Source: Diprion similis (taxonomy: Eukaryota; Arthropoda; Insecta; Hymenoptera; Diprionidae). From it: a stretch of DNA of 64,000 bases. The stretch covers positions 15,770,001 to 15,834,000 of the forward strand of contig NC_060110.1 in the NCBI RefSeq assembly GCF_021155765.1, in the 5' to 3' direction. The position numbers and the translations under genes were made by a program. Positions 29,301 to 40,000 of the stretch are shown piece by piece (within the stretch, counting starts at the first letter, position 1; each line of letters begins with the position of its first letter). The notes under the pieces were generated by a model. The model saw nothing but the letters and a program-made list of their open reading frames with translations, did no database searches and had not been told where the DNA came from.

Positions 29301-31545
29301 TATTCGCAAATCCTATTGTCGTAAATTTCTGAGAAGACGATGCGAATAAACAAAATGGGAAAATGATCGAACTTTTATTATGATACACTTTCTCAAACAA
29401 TCGAATAACGTACATAGAAGTATCCCGACTAGCTACTTTGGTCTATTGAATATATAGCGTGATGGTTTTCAGACGGGAATCTACTCGAACACAGTCGTCC
29501 TGCAACATCACTCGGTGGTAATGACAAAGGCAGACAAGATCTACAAAGTGAAATGCACCTACGACATGTCATCGAAGAACATAACATTTGGGATGATGCC
29601 GATCAGAGACCCGGAAATGATCAGTATAACTAGCGCTCCGGAAGCTCCACCACCAAGGATTCGCATTCTGGACAGCCGAGCCAGGGAAGTTGAAACGGTG
29701 CGCATTGGGGACAAGCTTACGTTCAGAATTGAAATTCCAGACGACAGTAAGTAAATCATAATATAATCAACACGATACCCGCGGCTATTCGCGAAATTAT
29801 ATAAATCTTTTCGCCAATTATTGGCAAACAAGTACTCCAGCATACAAATGCAATTCGCTATCTATTCAGAGTAGAAAAAGTAAGCTTATCAGGTGTTGAT
29901 AGCGGTGTAAAAAATTCTGTCAACCTACTTTATACTTGTGAAGAAATGATGAGATATAACCCGTTGTAAAGATTTCAGTGTATGTAGTTTGTATAGTGCA
30001 ACAGCTCGGATGCCCCGTATGACTCTAAAACTAAATAAAGTTATTTAACACTACTAACACTGAGTATAATAAGATTATTTATCTATCGCCACATCGCTCG
30101 ATATACATAATGATATTAAGTTTAAATAAAATAATTTTAGAAAAAAATATATGCAGGAATATAACACTTAACGAACAAACTGTTTCTGTTTCAATCGATT
30201 TTATACGTAACAGACATTTTAAAGGTACAATGAACGATATTTTCAGCTCCATACGGGATCTTTGCACGTAGCTGCGTTGCCATGGCCAAAGATTCTAAGA
30301 GTACCTTCCAAATCATCGATGACGAAGGGTAAGCTCGGACACTATTTAGATAAAATTTGCACAAAAAAATCATTCGCCGTCGAAACCGCAGATACTAAAC
30401 ACTAACGACTTCTTACAGATGTCCAGTGGATCCTTTGATCTTCCCCAGCTTTACTACAGACGGGAATGCACTGCAATCCATCTACGAAGCGTTTAGATTT
30501 ACTGAATCTTACGGCGTGATATTCCAGTGCAACGTTAAATATTGCCTGGGACCTTGTGAGCCGGTAAGCAGTTTTTAGGGTGTGCGGATTCCCGAAATTT
30601 CGGGGAAAAAAGTTCGGGTTCGGGACGGGTTTGTATCGGATCGGGTTTTCTGACGATCGCGGAATTTTCGTAAAACTAAAAATGTTCAGGAAATTAAAAA
30701 CCTTTGAGACACTGCGAAGACGATTACAGAAAAGCAGAAGTTTCAGATCTTCTCAAGAATTTTGATCGGTTGCAAAATTATTCTTTAGATTTCTGAGAAT
30801 CCTAAAAATTTCGACAAATCTGATATATTCGGGAACACTGATGTTTTCTGGAATCCCAAGATTTTCCGGAACTCCCGAGAGCTGACCCGAAACTAAAAGT
30901 TTTCCACGACCCGAAGAATTCTGGTACCCGTACAGCCCTAGCAGATTTTAATTTTAAAATACTCATACATTTTCACGAGTGACTTGACTATCTCTATGTT
31001 GACATCGGAATAAACTCAAACAATGACAGGAAATAATATACTTTTCTTTTCTGTCTTGTAGGCTGTATGCGAATGGGGCCGTGAATCGGTGGAATCATGG
31101 GGCAAGAGGCGCAGGAGAAGCGTTACAAATTCCACCGAAGCGAAGGGTGAAGATATGACTTTGTCACAGGAAATTCTCGTGTTGGACTTTGGCGATGAAA
31201 AGCAATCGGAGTTCTTGCGTAACGATGCCAGCATAGATTTCAACGAAGCAGGTAACAATCCATGATGTTCATCGATACGATGCATTTAAGCGTTGGAAAA
31301 CATTTACTGTCGATACATAGACAGTGAATTATACAACTAAACAGTGCGCAAAATTGTAAAATATTTCTAACGATCCGTAAAATGTTATTACAGAGAAAAC
31401 AGTGACCATCATAGAGCCTTGTCCAACGAAAACATCGGTACTTACACTCGGCGTAACCTGTGCTCTGTTGGTTTTGATCTACATAGCAACAATATTCTCT
31501 TATTATATGAAGAAGTGGTTGACGCCTCGCAAGATGGTGGCATGA
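23396..31545 (+). CDS. Membrane-anchored PAN/Apple and zona pellucida domain protein (neyo/nyobe/morpheyus/trynity group)
   Basis: Eleven coding exons: 23396-23471, 24026-24295, 26933-27199, 27631-27969, 28784-28903, 29019-29194, 29473-29746, 30247-30328, 30419-30563, 31062-31251, 31394-31545. All introns are GT-AG and phases agree, giving 696 aa. Residues 1-24 are a signal peptide. Three Cys-rich PAN/Apple domains follow at about 27-115, 116-204 and 205-317. The ZP domain spans about 361-590, starting VDCKDTRIAV. A KRRRRS furin site is at 598-603, a transmembrane helix at about 662-684, and a short basic tail ends the protein. Insect proteins of this plan (Neo, Nyo, Mey, Tyn) sit at the apical surface of epidermal cells and organise cuticle matrix during cell shaping; furin release from the membrane is typical. 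The start is chosen because the ATG directly follows an acceptor and opens the signal peptide. I cannot tell which paralogue it is. NompA also combines PAN and ZP domains and is a less likely alternative. Confidence 0.9.
25073..25284. repeat. Palindromic (foldback) element in intron 2 of the ZP gene
   Basis: The left arm, about 25073-25163, starts TACCGGGTTATTTCC. It matches the reverse complement of the right arm, about 25194-25284, which reads inward as TACCGAGTTATTTTC, at roughly three bases in four. Shared blocks include GGACCCCTAA and GGCAAATC. A loop of about 30 bases separates the arms. TA/AT dinucleotides flank the ends, as for Tc1/mariner-type MITEs. No coding capacity. Confidence 0.65.
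30568..30948. mobile_element. Non-autonomous hAT-like transposon (365 bp) with target-site duplication
   Basis: The element at 30576-30940 starts TAGGGTGTGCGG and ends CCGTACAGCCCTA, whose reverse complement is TAGGGCTGTACGG; such ends are typical of hAT elements. Flanking 8-mers GCAGTTTT (30568-30575) and GCAGATTT (30941-30948) match at 7 of 8 positions, the expected hAT duplication length. Subterminal repeats of TTCGGG/CCCGAA type occur at both ends. There is no transposase. It sits in intron 9 of the ZP gene, only 12 bases after the exon end at 30563. Confidence 0.75.
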
Positions 31546-34173
31546 AATCAATGTTGACGCATGTGGCTCACAGCGAGCAGATTATAAAGTACGATAGCTC
31601 GTGAAAAATCTTTGAAAAAGGGTCGGCAAGATACTCAAAAGGCAATTCACTTCCAGAAACATTAGGATTGATGGTTCTATAAAGATTTAATCCACAATAC
31701 ACTTTCATATCAATAATTAATACTAATTATAATAATACCGTACTTATTTAAGACATATTAGACATTTGCACTAAGTATCATCTTTTAACTACTTTTGATT
31801 GGGTTGCAAACATTTAGTGGAATCCAATATGTTTCCATCCAATAACGGATAATCTCATATTGTATTAAGCATCAACAGATATTAGATTCTCAAACAGAGG
31901 ACAAAAAAAAATCAATACGAGATAACAATTAAGTTTATCATTCTCACATCTGGGACTCGTACGAATTTTTTTTGGAAATGATCGATTGAATGATTTGTAA
32001 ACTCATATCAAGACTAGTAATATTTAATGGCTCGCTCGTAATTAATTGTACTTATAAATTTAAGTCTATAAAAGAACAACAGTAAATAGTATAAGGAACA
32101 ATAGAGTATGTAAGTTTTATCTCACAAGCTTAATCGAACAACGTATCCATATATCGAGTGTACAAATAAGTGGCTCGAACATGAATTATAACTTCGTATT
32201 TTATACCGCTTCAAGAGCGGAAATACATGTAGGGTATTTATCATAATTTCAGGTTTGTCTTTTTATGTAAATGAAGTATTGAAAACTGCCTAAACCAATT
32301 GTGCTGAATTGGGAATCCCAGCATAGACAGGTAAACCTTACGCATCTACGGCATACTAACTTTTTGGTAAGAATTGTTAAAACGATTCGAATTAAGCCTG
32401 CAATCTTTTTGAATGAACGACATTAAAGATAAGAGTATAAAAAAAATCAATTCTCACCAAAAACATAGTACATTGGGTAAAAATTGTGATTTATTGGTTA
32501 CGGTGCTCAATGCTTGATGAAAGATATTTTTATACATTATCTGACTGTAAGAATCAATTTCTTCGAATTATAAAAAAGTGTATATATTATAATTGTTCAA
32601 TCAATAGACATATACTTAAACATAAAGTTTACACGTATTTGTACCCTATTTATACACATGTTTTAATAATTAAACGAGATAAAATTCCATTAATGTAAGA
32701 CTATACTATTTTTTTAGTCATCACCTTTAAATATAATGATAAGGGAATAAGTTCGTATCCATGTTCATGCGATTGGAAATTTTTTCGTACAACTTTATTC
32801 TTAGAATTGTGAAATTTCTAGACTTACCACCTGATTAAGATTTTCACCAAGTTTTACAGAAGTCTGAAGCAATCACGGTATAAATATTGACGGCATATTA
32901 TAGAAATGATGTACTAATAACCCTCAACTGTATCTTTTTTAATAGCGCATACAAACTTCTGTAACCTCACGCGCATATTATATCTATTCTTCATACAAAT
33001 ATACGCACGTAAACGGATAAGGTGATCGGATAATATAAACCGTCGTGCACGTGTCGTAATTTGTACTTGCGCATTGGAATCATGTGATTGATATTTATAA
33101 CCATGTTTCTATCTAACTACGATTGTAATAAGTTTCATCTATATGAAACATCTGTGGGTGTAATTCGGACAGCGAAGCTACCGATCTGGGTACCAGTTTA
33201 ATTAATGCCATGTCTTATTAACCAGGAAAACGTAACATCTCAAGAACTGTATAAAGCAATTAACTAACTCCAAATAACAATTAGGTCCAATTTATACAGA
33301 GAATATGTTTTTCTGCCGACAAGCGCGTAAGGACATTGAGTTATTTTTCAAACATTAAAAACTTCTCGAATAACTCAGAGAAACGCTCGACCGGTTTATT
33401 GTCGACAAACTGCGCTATACGCGCACCTCCTACATGAATACTTGTACAGGCTTAGCATTATGTATGTATACATACATATATATCGTATCATGTGGCAACT
33501 CGTATACATTTTCACATTCAAACTGATGGAAAATGCTAGAAGATTGATATAAGTTTCGTGTTATCGCGTTGACTTCGGTGGGATAATTTCTCGTAAAAGG
33601 ACGCCGCGTAACCGTTTAATATATTTAAGCTGTACTCGGCAGATTCTGCATTACCGCAAACACGAAGGTAAGTAGTAAATCGAACAGGATGCGTATTCGT
33701 CAGTCGGTAAGGCGAGTCAATCGGGTGTTTCCTCGGGTGTTTCCGAGTATCGATTACCCGTACGCGGTTACATCGTACATGTATAACGAAAACGGGAATA
33801 GTAAAAGTACAGCTCGAGCCTGATCGGCACATCGCTGTGTATTTTCCGTGGCGAAGCCATGGCTCCGGCGGTTGGACATTCGAGATTTTACCGTTTAATC
33901 GAAATAACACACTGAGCGGCGGGCAGATATGGCTGCACAGTGTACAGTTTTCAATAGGAAACTCGCAACGCCTATTCATCTACGCGGACGATAAGATAAG
34001 GTACATGAACAACATATACAAATTGTGTGAAGAATGAGCGCATGTGTATCGCACGGAGGTTGCTTTCGTTTCACAACCATACACATATCATTCCTACGTC
34101 CAGTGCACGTAAAGAGCCGTATAGTAGATATAGTCAGACGCTGTTGTACATAGAGTCTCGGGTATATTATTTC
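31546..34173. other. ZP gene 3' region and AT-rich intergenic DNA
   Basis: This stretch follows the TGA at 31543-31545 and presumably contains the 3' untranslated region. I saw no single clear polyadenylation signal close to the stop. Nothing coding is supported up to the GC-rich brinker upstream region. Confidence 0.5.
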
Positions 34174-34189
34174 GGCGCCGAGAAGTCTG
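34174..34189 (+). promoter_or_regulatory. Dpp silencer element match (Mad/Medea/Schnurri), site 1
   Basis: GGCGCC-GAGAA-GTCTG fits the consensus GRCGNC(N5)GTCTG exactly. In Drosophila this element binds phosphorylated Mad, Medea and Schnurri and represses brinker where Dpp signalling is active. It lies about 1.65 kb upstream of the proposed brinker start codon. Confidence 0.65.
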
Positions 34190-34254
34190 GCGCGGTCGCC
34201 ACAGGCGCGTCTCTGGTTACTCGCCCATTTGGGGCGCCAAGGGACGACCAAGGG

Positions 34255-34400
34255 GGTGCCCCCCCCCTCCCTTAGGCCGCCGTTCTCTCTTCCTTCGATC
34301 CTCCGATTTTCCCCCCTTTTCCCCGGCCCCACCTTCCCCCCGCCGACCCCGCGGACCCCGCGGACCCCGATCAGGCCCTGGAGGGCCCCGGAGGCCACAT
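34255..34400. repeat. C-rich tract with ACCCCGCGG direct repeats
   Basis: A strongly C-rich plus strand contains a run of about nine C, several runs of four to six C, and tandem copies of GACCCCGCG at about 34347-34370. The minus strand could form G-quadruplexes and the plus strand i-motifs. It lies between silencer sites 1 and 2 of brinker. Any role is inference. Confidence 0.5.
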
Positions 34401-34553
34401 TCCAGCCGGACGCAAGTTTTCAAACATGGCCGAGCATGAATGTAGGTCCTCGACCGATCCTACGCCGCGCCGCGCCGTGTGGCAGGCGATGCCCCCTTCC
34501 CTTACTCCCCTCGTCCCGCGCGGCTCCGTTCCGTCGGCCGGGTCGTCCGAGCT

Positions 34554-34569
34554 GGCGACACCCTGTCTG
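34554..34569 (+). promoter_or_regulatory. Dpp silencer element match, site 2
   Basis: GGCGAC-ACCCT-GTCTG fits GRCGNC(N5)GTCTG exactly, in the same orientation as site 1 and about 1.27 kb upstream of the proposed brinker ATG. Confidence 0.6.
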
Positions 34570-35038
34570 GCAAGACCAGCGACGGACAAAGAAGGGGAAC
34601 TCCGACGTTGCCACGTCCGCCACCGCATCGAACGCGTCGCCCAAGGACGAATCGCAATATGAGTTTTTGTCGGCGTAACGCGGGCCGATTAGACATCGAC
34701 CACGCGCCAAGATAAACGCGTACGACCGATGCGTTATCGCGGGACGGTATTTAACCGACGCGAAGATAGTCGCGATCGGAAAATCGCGACGGCTTGCGTC
34801 ACGCTAGAGTTTCGCGTGCCTACGTGTCGAGATCTGGCAACGTCCGAGAGCTAAACTTGTTAACTACCGGCTCAGTCCACAAAAACAAGATGATCTCATT
34901 CTATACCGCATATGAGAAACTCGGCTGTGCGTCGGCTCGTGTCTTCTTACTCGCTCGCTGTATTCCGCCTCGGTTTTCGATCTTCTCTCTTTCACGCATC
35001 TCCGTCGCACTCGTCTACACATACGGATTTTGCGCTCC

Positions 35039-35040
<2 letters not shown>

Positions 35041-35070
<30 letters not shown>
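35041..35070. repeat. CT/GA dinucleotide repeat
   Basis: An almost pure (CT)n tract followed by CTATCTCTATCCC. Such tracts near insect promoters can bind GAGA factor; here it lies about 0.8 kb upstream of the brinker ATG. Confidence 0.7.
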
Positions 35071-35075
<5 letters not shown>

Positions 35076-35348
35076 ATCCCTCTTGTACTCGCTTTGTATT
35101 CCGTTCGGAGTTTCATTCGAACGTTTAGACGTGGAAACGACAACGGGAGCGTTGGCGCCCCGACGAACGCGAATGTTGAATGAGGCGCGGGGCTTTTGCG
35201 GAAGGTGTTGTTATCTGGGTGATGAAAGCATGGGTCAAAAGTCAAGCAAAAAGTCATCATCGAGGGGCAGGAGCATCGGGTACGTCGCAACGAAATCGAG
35301 GGACGGCAAGTCTCGCGCGCTCTCGTCGCACAGACCGAGGCAGGCAGG

Positions 35349-35364
35349 CAGACAACATGGCGCC
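35349..35364 (-). promoter_or_regulatory. Dpp silencer element match, site 3
   Basis: CAGAC-AACAT-GGCGCC on the plus strand reads GGCGCC-ATGTT-GTCTG on the minus strand, an exact fit to GRCGNC(N5)GTCTG. It is about 0.48 kb upstream of the proposed brinker ATG, in the opposite orientation to sites 1 and 2. Confidence 0.65.
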
Positions 35365-35839
35365 GCGGGCAGTGTTTCCCGCGCGTCATTAACGGAAGTG
35401 AGGCCACAAAATGGCGGAGTTTTACGGCGCTGAGGTGTGAAAGGGGGGCGCCTACGAGGGTTCTTGTGCCGGTCGGTCGGAATGACTGGTAGTGGCGACC
35501 GAGTCGTGGCTTAGAAGGGGGTGGCGAGAGGGGGGAGGGCACGAGACTTGGACGAGGAGTGGCGGGACGCGGAGTAGGTAGGAGGTTGTGGGGCGGCGGA
35601 GCGGGGTGCGGAGAGGGCCGACAGTCACAGAGGGGATCGGAGAGCCCGAGCGGTGCCGTGGAGCGCTGCCGATGGTAGTGGGGATGAAAATTAGTTACGG
35701 CATCTCCAAAGACCCAAAAGGAACTCCGCGCGCCTGCCGCTCCGTGCAATGTTACGTGGTGGTTAAGGATTGCCAGTGCCTCTCCGTTCTGTGTAAAGTG
35801 TCTCGTGAGGAAGAGTCTCGGATAAGTGATTCGTTAATT

Positions 35840-35928
35840 ATGGCGCATGGTGTCGCGGAAGGTCTGACAGCGACCGATGAAGAGAACTGTGTTAAAATGG
35901 TGACGAAACATCAGCAGACTAGCAGCAA

Positions 35929-35959
<31 letters not shown>

Positions 35960-38740
35960 GTTCGGAAGACCGTGGGTGTGATGGGGAGCAGACGGATTTT
36001 CGCACCCGCGTTCAAGCTTAAGGTCCTCGATTCGTACAGGAACGACATCGACTGCCGTGGCAATCAGCGGGCGACGGCCAGGAAGTACGGGATTCATCGC
36101 AGGCAGATACAAAAGTGGTTGCAGTGCGAAGACAGCCTGCGATCCAGCTGTGTCGATTCGGCCCTGCCGGGACGTGCTTCTTCTCACGGTCACTCCTCCG
36201 TAGGGAATTCCACGGTTTCCGGGGCCCCGGGATCCGAGGGCCCTCGCGAGGCGGCGGCCGCGGCTCCAGCGCCGGCCTTGAACCTAAGTCGCGCCAGACT
36301 GCATGGCGACGAAGAGTTGTCTCTTCCACCGACGCACCAAGGGCCCCCCCTTAGGCAGCACTGCCCCGCTTCACCCCGTTACACCAGTCCGCGTATCGTG
36401 GCTGTGCAAAATGGGAATAATAATAATAATATCAACATTATCAATAATAACAATAACACTAGCAATAGCAACGACAACGCCATGTTATCGCCCGCGAGCA
36501 ACAACAACACCCTGCAACAGCACTACCTAGCTAGTACCACCCATCCGGAGTTTCTCGGTGCTGGTCTTCCCGAAACATCCGCGAGCCACGAAACCTACGT
36601 CTCGTCGTCCCGATCGGACGAAAGGAGCAGCTACTACATGGCAAACAGCAGCTACGAGGTCGACTCCGCAGTTTTGTACGACGAGGGATCGCCCGACGTC
36701 AATACGTACCAGCAGGCATCCTCGTCGAGGTATAATCGCTCCCCGGTTCACAGGTATAACCCGCATAATATTTGCCATGAGAATTTCCCAGCCATCTCTG
36801 CTACGGAGCGCGATATCGGGAGTCAAATATCGCCTGCAGTAACGATTAAGAACGAGCCAGCCAGCCTAGACGCGGTGGCGGCGGTGGCAGCCGCGGCGGC
36901 GCCAGGGCCGTGCGATCCGCGGGACCAGCCGACCGGGCGCCCGAGTTCCCGCTCGGCCCTGTCGCCCTTGCCTCCCCGCGGCTTGTCACCGCCGCATCAC
37001 GCCACCACCGCAGCCGTTCACTCCGAGGTATCACGCACGAGTCCCCTACGGACACAGGCAACCCGGGATGACGGAGGAGCCAGCGGCGCGGCCGAGGCGG
37101 ACGAGAATTCCGGGAACGCAAACAAGGACGGGAACAGCGTTGCGTCGCTACGCCAAGCAATCGCGCGTCCGCACGCCTATCCAGAACCACAGCAGCAGCA
37201 ACAGCCTGGCACGCACACGCTCGCACAGATTCATCATGAACAGCTCCAGCATCAGCACCAGCATCATCATCATCATCATGTATCGCAAACACATTCGCAC
37301 TCGCTGGGGGACAGCGAATGCGTCGATCCCATCCAGCCACCTGCGTTGCCCTCTTCGGCCCCGATACAATGCCTGTCGTCCGTCAGGAGCAGCCCCCCTT
37401 TGGAAGGGGTGTTTCGCTCGGGTCCCTCGAGCCCCGCACAGAGCCTCCCGAGTCCGCATAGTTCTCGGGGCCCCTTGAGCTCGGGGCACTCGACCACGAG
37501 CTCCGACAGCGATACGGACGCCCTAGACTACTCGACGGCAACGACGCTGGCCCCCTCCAACGACCTTGCCCGACGTCGTTCCTTCTCGCTGCGATTCAAG
37601 CTCGACGTTCTCGACGCCTTCCACCGCGACGCCGGTGTCGCTGGAAACCAACGCGCCACTGCCCGTAAATTTGGTATCAATAGACGGCAGGTACAAAAAT
37701 GGCTCTCCCAGGAGACCGAACTCAGGGGTGAGATCGCCCTACGCGGCGGTATATCCAGGCAGCGACTCGGCCCTCTTTCCTTCGCCGACTCGCCGATCGA
37801 TCTTCGGACCAATACTACACCCGCCGATCTCAACGACGTCCCTCAATTATCGCCGCTGGAACGGACCTCCGCTGATCCCTACTGCTGCTACAGCCCGGAC
37901 CCGGTTTCTCCGCATCAAAGGCAGCCCTCGCACTTCGTCTCCGCCGAAACATCGGAAATATTATTGAGCTCAACCTCGGGACCGCGACGATGCACGCTCT
38001 CCTGTTGTGCCGACAACGCGTCCTGTTACTCCCAGGAGTCTCTGAGGATCTCCGAAAGCACCGTTTGCAGCTACAACAGAATTCAAACCTGCTACGCCGT
38101 CTCGAGTCACGATTCATCGGAAATGTCGCTGGTTTCGAAGCGCGAGTGTTCCGCTTTGTGCTACGATACCGAAAACATGGAGCAGATCGTATCGTCGCCG
38201 GGCTCGTCGTCGCCGCTGAAACGATCCTGTACCTTATCCTGCTGCGGCTACGCTACTTCACCGAAAAGATTGCGCCCGCATACCGAGGATGAAAACGCGG
38301 CGCCCCAAGACGCGCCCCTCTGTCTCGTCAAACGTAAAGGTATACCAGAACTCGCCTCCCAAGTCGAACCTGTTACCAGCACCGTCCCAACCCCTCCGGC
38401 GCCCCCGGCAGTCCCGTCCGTTCCACCCTCCGTAACCGCGACGAAGCGTGACGCCATTCTCTTCAAACCCTACCTAGACAATCCCATCGCAAAACCCATC
38501 GAGGATCAAGTTTTGTTCAACGGTTTCACGCATCAGTACAATAACAATAACAATTGCCAGAGCGTTTGCAATTTGAATAGTAACAACGGAGCCGGGAACA
38601 GGAGCGGCGAAGGCTACGCCCTGGAGTTAAGTCTTAGAGTACCGATCTCGTGGGGAACCCCCGCGCAAGGCCTTTACTCCGACTTATCGCAGGTGGGCAG
38701 CGCCTTTGTGCGATATCCTACAGCGCCGCATTACACCTAA
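35840..38740 (+). CDS. brk: Brinker-like transcriptional repressor with two DNA-binding domains
   Basis: A single-exon ORF of 966 aa. In Drosophila, Brinker represses Dpp/BMP target genes in the nucleus; its gene is intronless too. Residues 51-103 form a Brinker DNA-binding domain (core GNQRATARKYGIHRRQ, then QKWL). A second copy lies at 578-629 (GNQRATARKFGINRRQ, then QKWL). PIDLRT at 652-657 resembles a CtBP-binding motif and FKPY at 875-878 matches the Groucho-binding motif of fly Brinker. Low-complexity parts include poly-Ser (about 30-40), Asn-rich (about 192-214) and His-rich (about 470-485) tracts. CTLSCC occurs at 718 and 797. The 35840 start has a good context (A at -3, G at +4) and places domain 1 about where fly Brinker has it. 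ATGs at 35672 and 35684 would give 1022 or 1018 aa. Upstream silencer sites suggest repression by Dpp signalling. One domain is known in the fly protein; the second copy is unexpected. Confidence 0.92.
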
Positions 38741-40000
38741 CTACTCACGCGCAGCTTTTAATCTGTGATGAGTAACGATCAGTGGTGACCGAATTCTATC
38801 CAAACCGAAACGAATCGCGGTTGGTGGCTGTTCGGAACGATTAGAAATGCTAAACGACGTCGTTCGGTTGGCCGCAGGTGGCACGAAAGTACACGCGTGG
38901 TCCGCGTTTCGTATGGGTATCAATATGCGACGGTGTACATGTATGAGCAGGCGAAACTACGACCGCCTGTAATAACTTGTTTTAATGAGAAGACGTGAGT
39001 TCTATCACGTATGAAACCACCGTCCTGTCGCTCGAACTCGGCAACGTGACCAATCTTGGGAATTGATAAGATCAGTAACAAAGATTAGACTCTTATACGA
39101 TTAGTGGATCAAACCGAGATTACAATATGCGAAAGGCGGGAGAAAATATTACATTATACCTTAGCGCCGTCGTGGTTCTCGTCAACAACGCTACTCTATC
39201 TTGCCCTGCACTTCGAATGCCGACTTACGATTGCTTCTTTATCTCAGATAAGCCAAGTACATCAGCTAGGCCGTCTAAAGGTCGCCAAAGGCCGATATAC
39301 GTCGCACAATCTATAATTACTAAATTATGTCAGATAGATATTTCTAAGCCGTTCGACAGATACGTGACCGCGAGGCGAGTTTCCGAACTGCTGCATCATA
39401 CAACGCGATCTATAAAAACCCAAAGAAACTGCGACTCAAAGCTCAATTTCTGTGAATTAACTTTATTCCAACTCTGGTATACATATATAAACATCTGTTT
39501 AACACTATACCTTTATAAGCGTCGCCAAATTAGGACGAATTCAATTGCTCAAAGAACCGCTTCCACGTAAAAATTTATGTAATGGTAACGTGTATTTTTT
39601 TAAATGCAATTCTGTATATAATGTAAATACGTAAAAGCATGTTGAATTATTTTATTATTTTTATTATTATTATTATTAATATTACAATTATTCATTATGT
39701 TGCTATTATTGATACTATTATTGCTATTAATACTTTATATACAAAATTTATCAATTTATTGAAAATTTCACAATTATTTTACACATAGTGCCTGTTTGAA
39801 AATAACTTTAGTACTGGTACGCAGCCTAGAAAACAAAAAAAAAAAAAAATCGAAATACTAGTGCACAAAATATCACAACGGTCCAACGTAAGTTATAGAA
39901 AATTTTGAATAAAGGGTATATTTATACGAATATATACACATAGTCAATGCCCTACTAATATTCAATACCTGTGCCTTAAAAACTGTCTTATCGTTAGATT
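38741..40000 (+). other. brinker 3' untranslated region and downstream DNA
   Basis: This follows the TAA at 38738-38740. It becomes AT-rich with a TTA-type microsatellite at about 39653-39680. A consensus AATAAA polyadenylation signal lies at 39908-39913, which would give a 3' UTR of about 1.2 kb; another AATAAA is near 40250. Nothing coding is supported. Confidence 0.4.

Larger units (their letters stand above)
34868..35839 (+). promoter_or_regulatory. Probable brinker promoter and 5' leader region
   Basis: The region is GC- and CpG-rich relative to the rest of the window. It contains an initiator-like TCAGTC at 34872-34877, a CT-dinucleotide run at about 35041-35070 (GAGA-factor type on the other strand) and silencer site 3. 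The brinker reading frame stays open upstream to about 35588, with in-frame ATGs at 35672 and 35684, so the exact leader boundary is unsure. Confidence 0.4.

Noticed and set aside
35015..35749. 244-codon minus-strand frame opposite the brinker leader
   Set aside because: It is Pro/Arg/Ser-rich low-complexity sequence, including a translated GA repeat, and is antisense to GC-rich promoter DNA.
36846..37489. Long antisense frames within brinker
   Set aside because: They are shadows of the GC-rich brinker coding sequence on the opposite strand.
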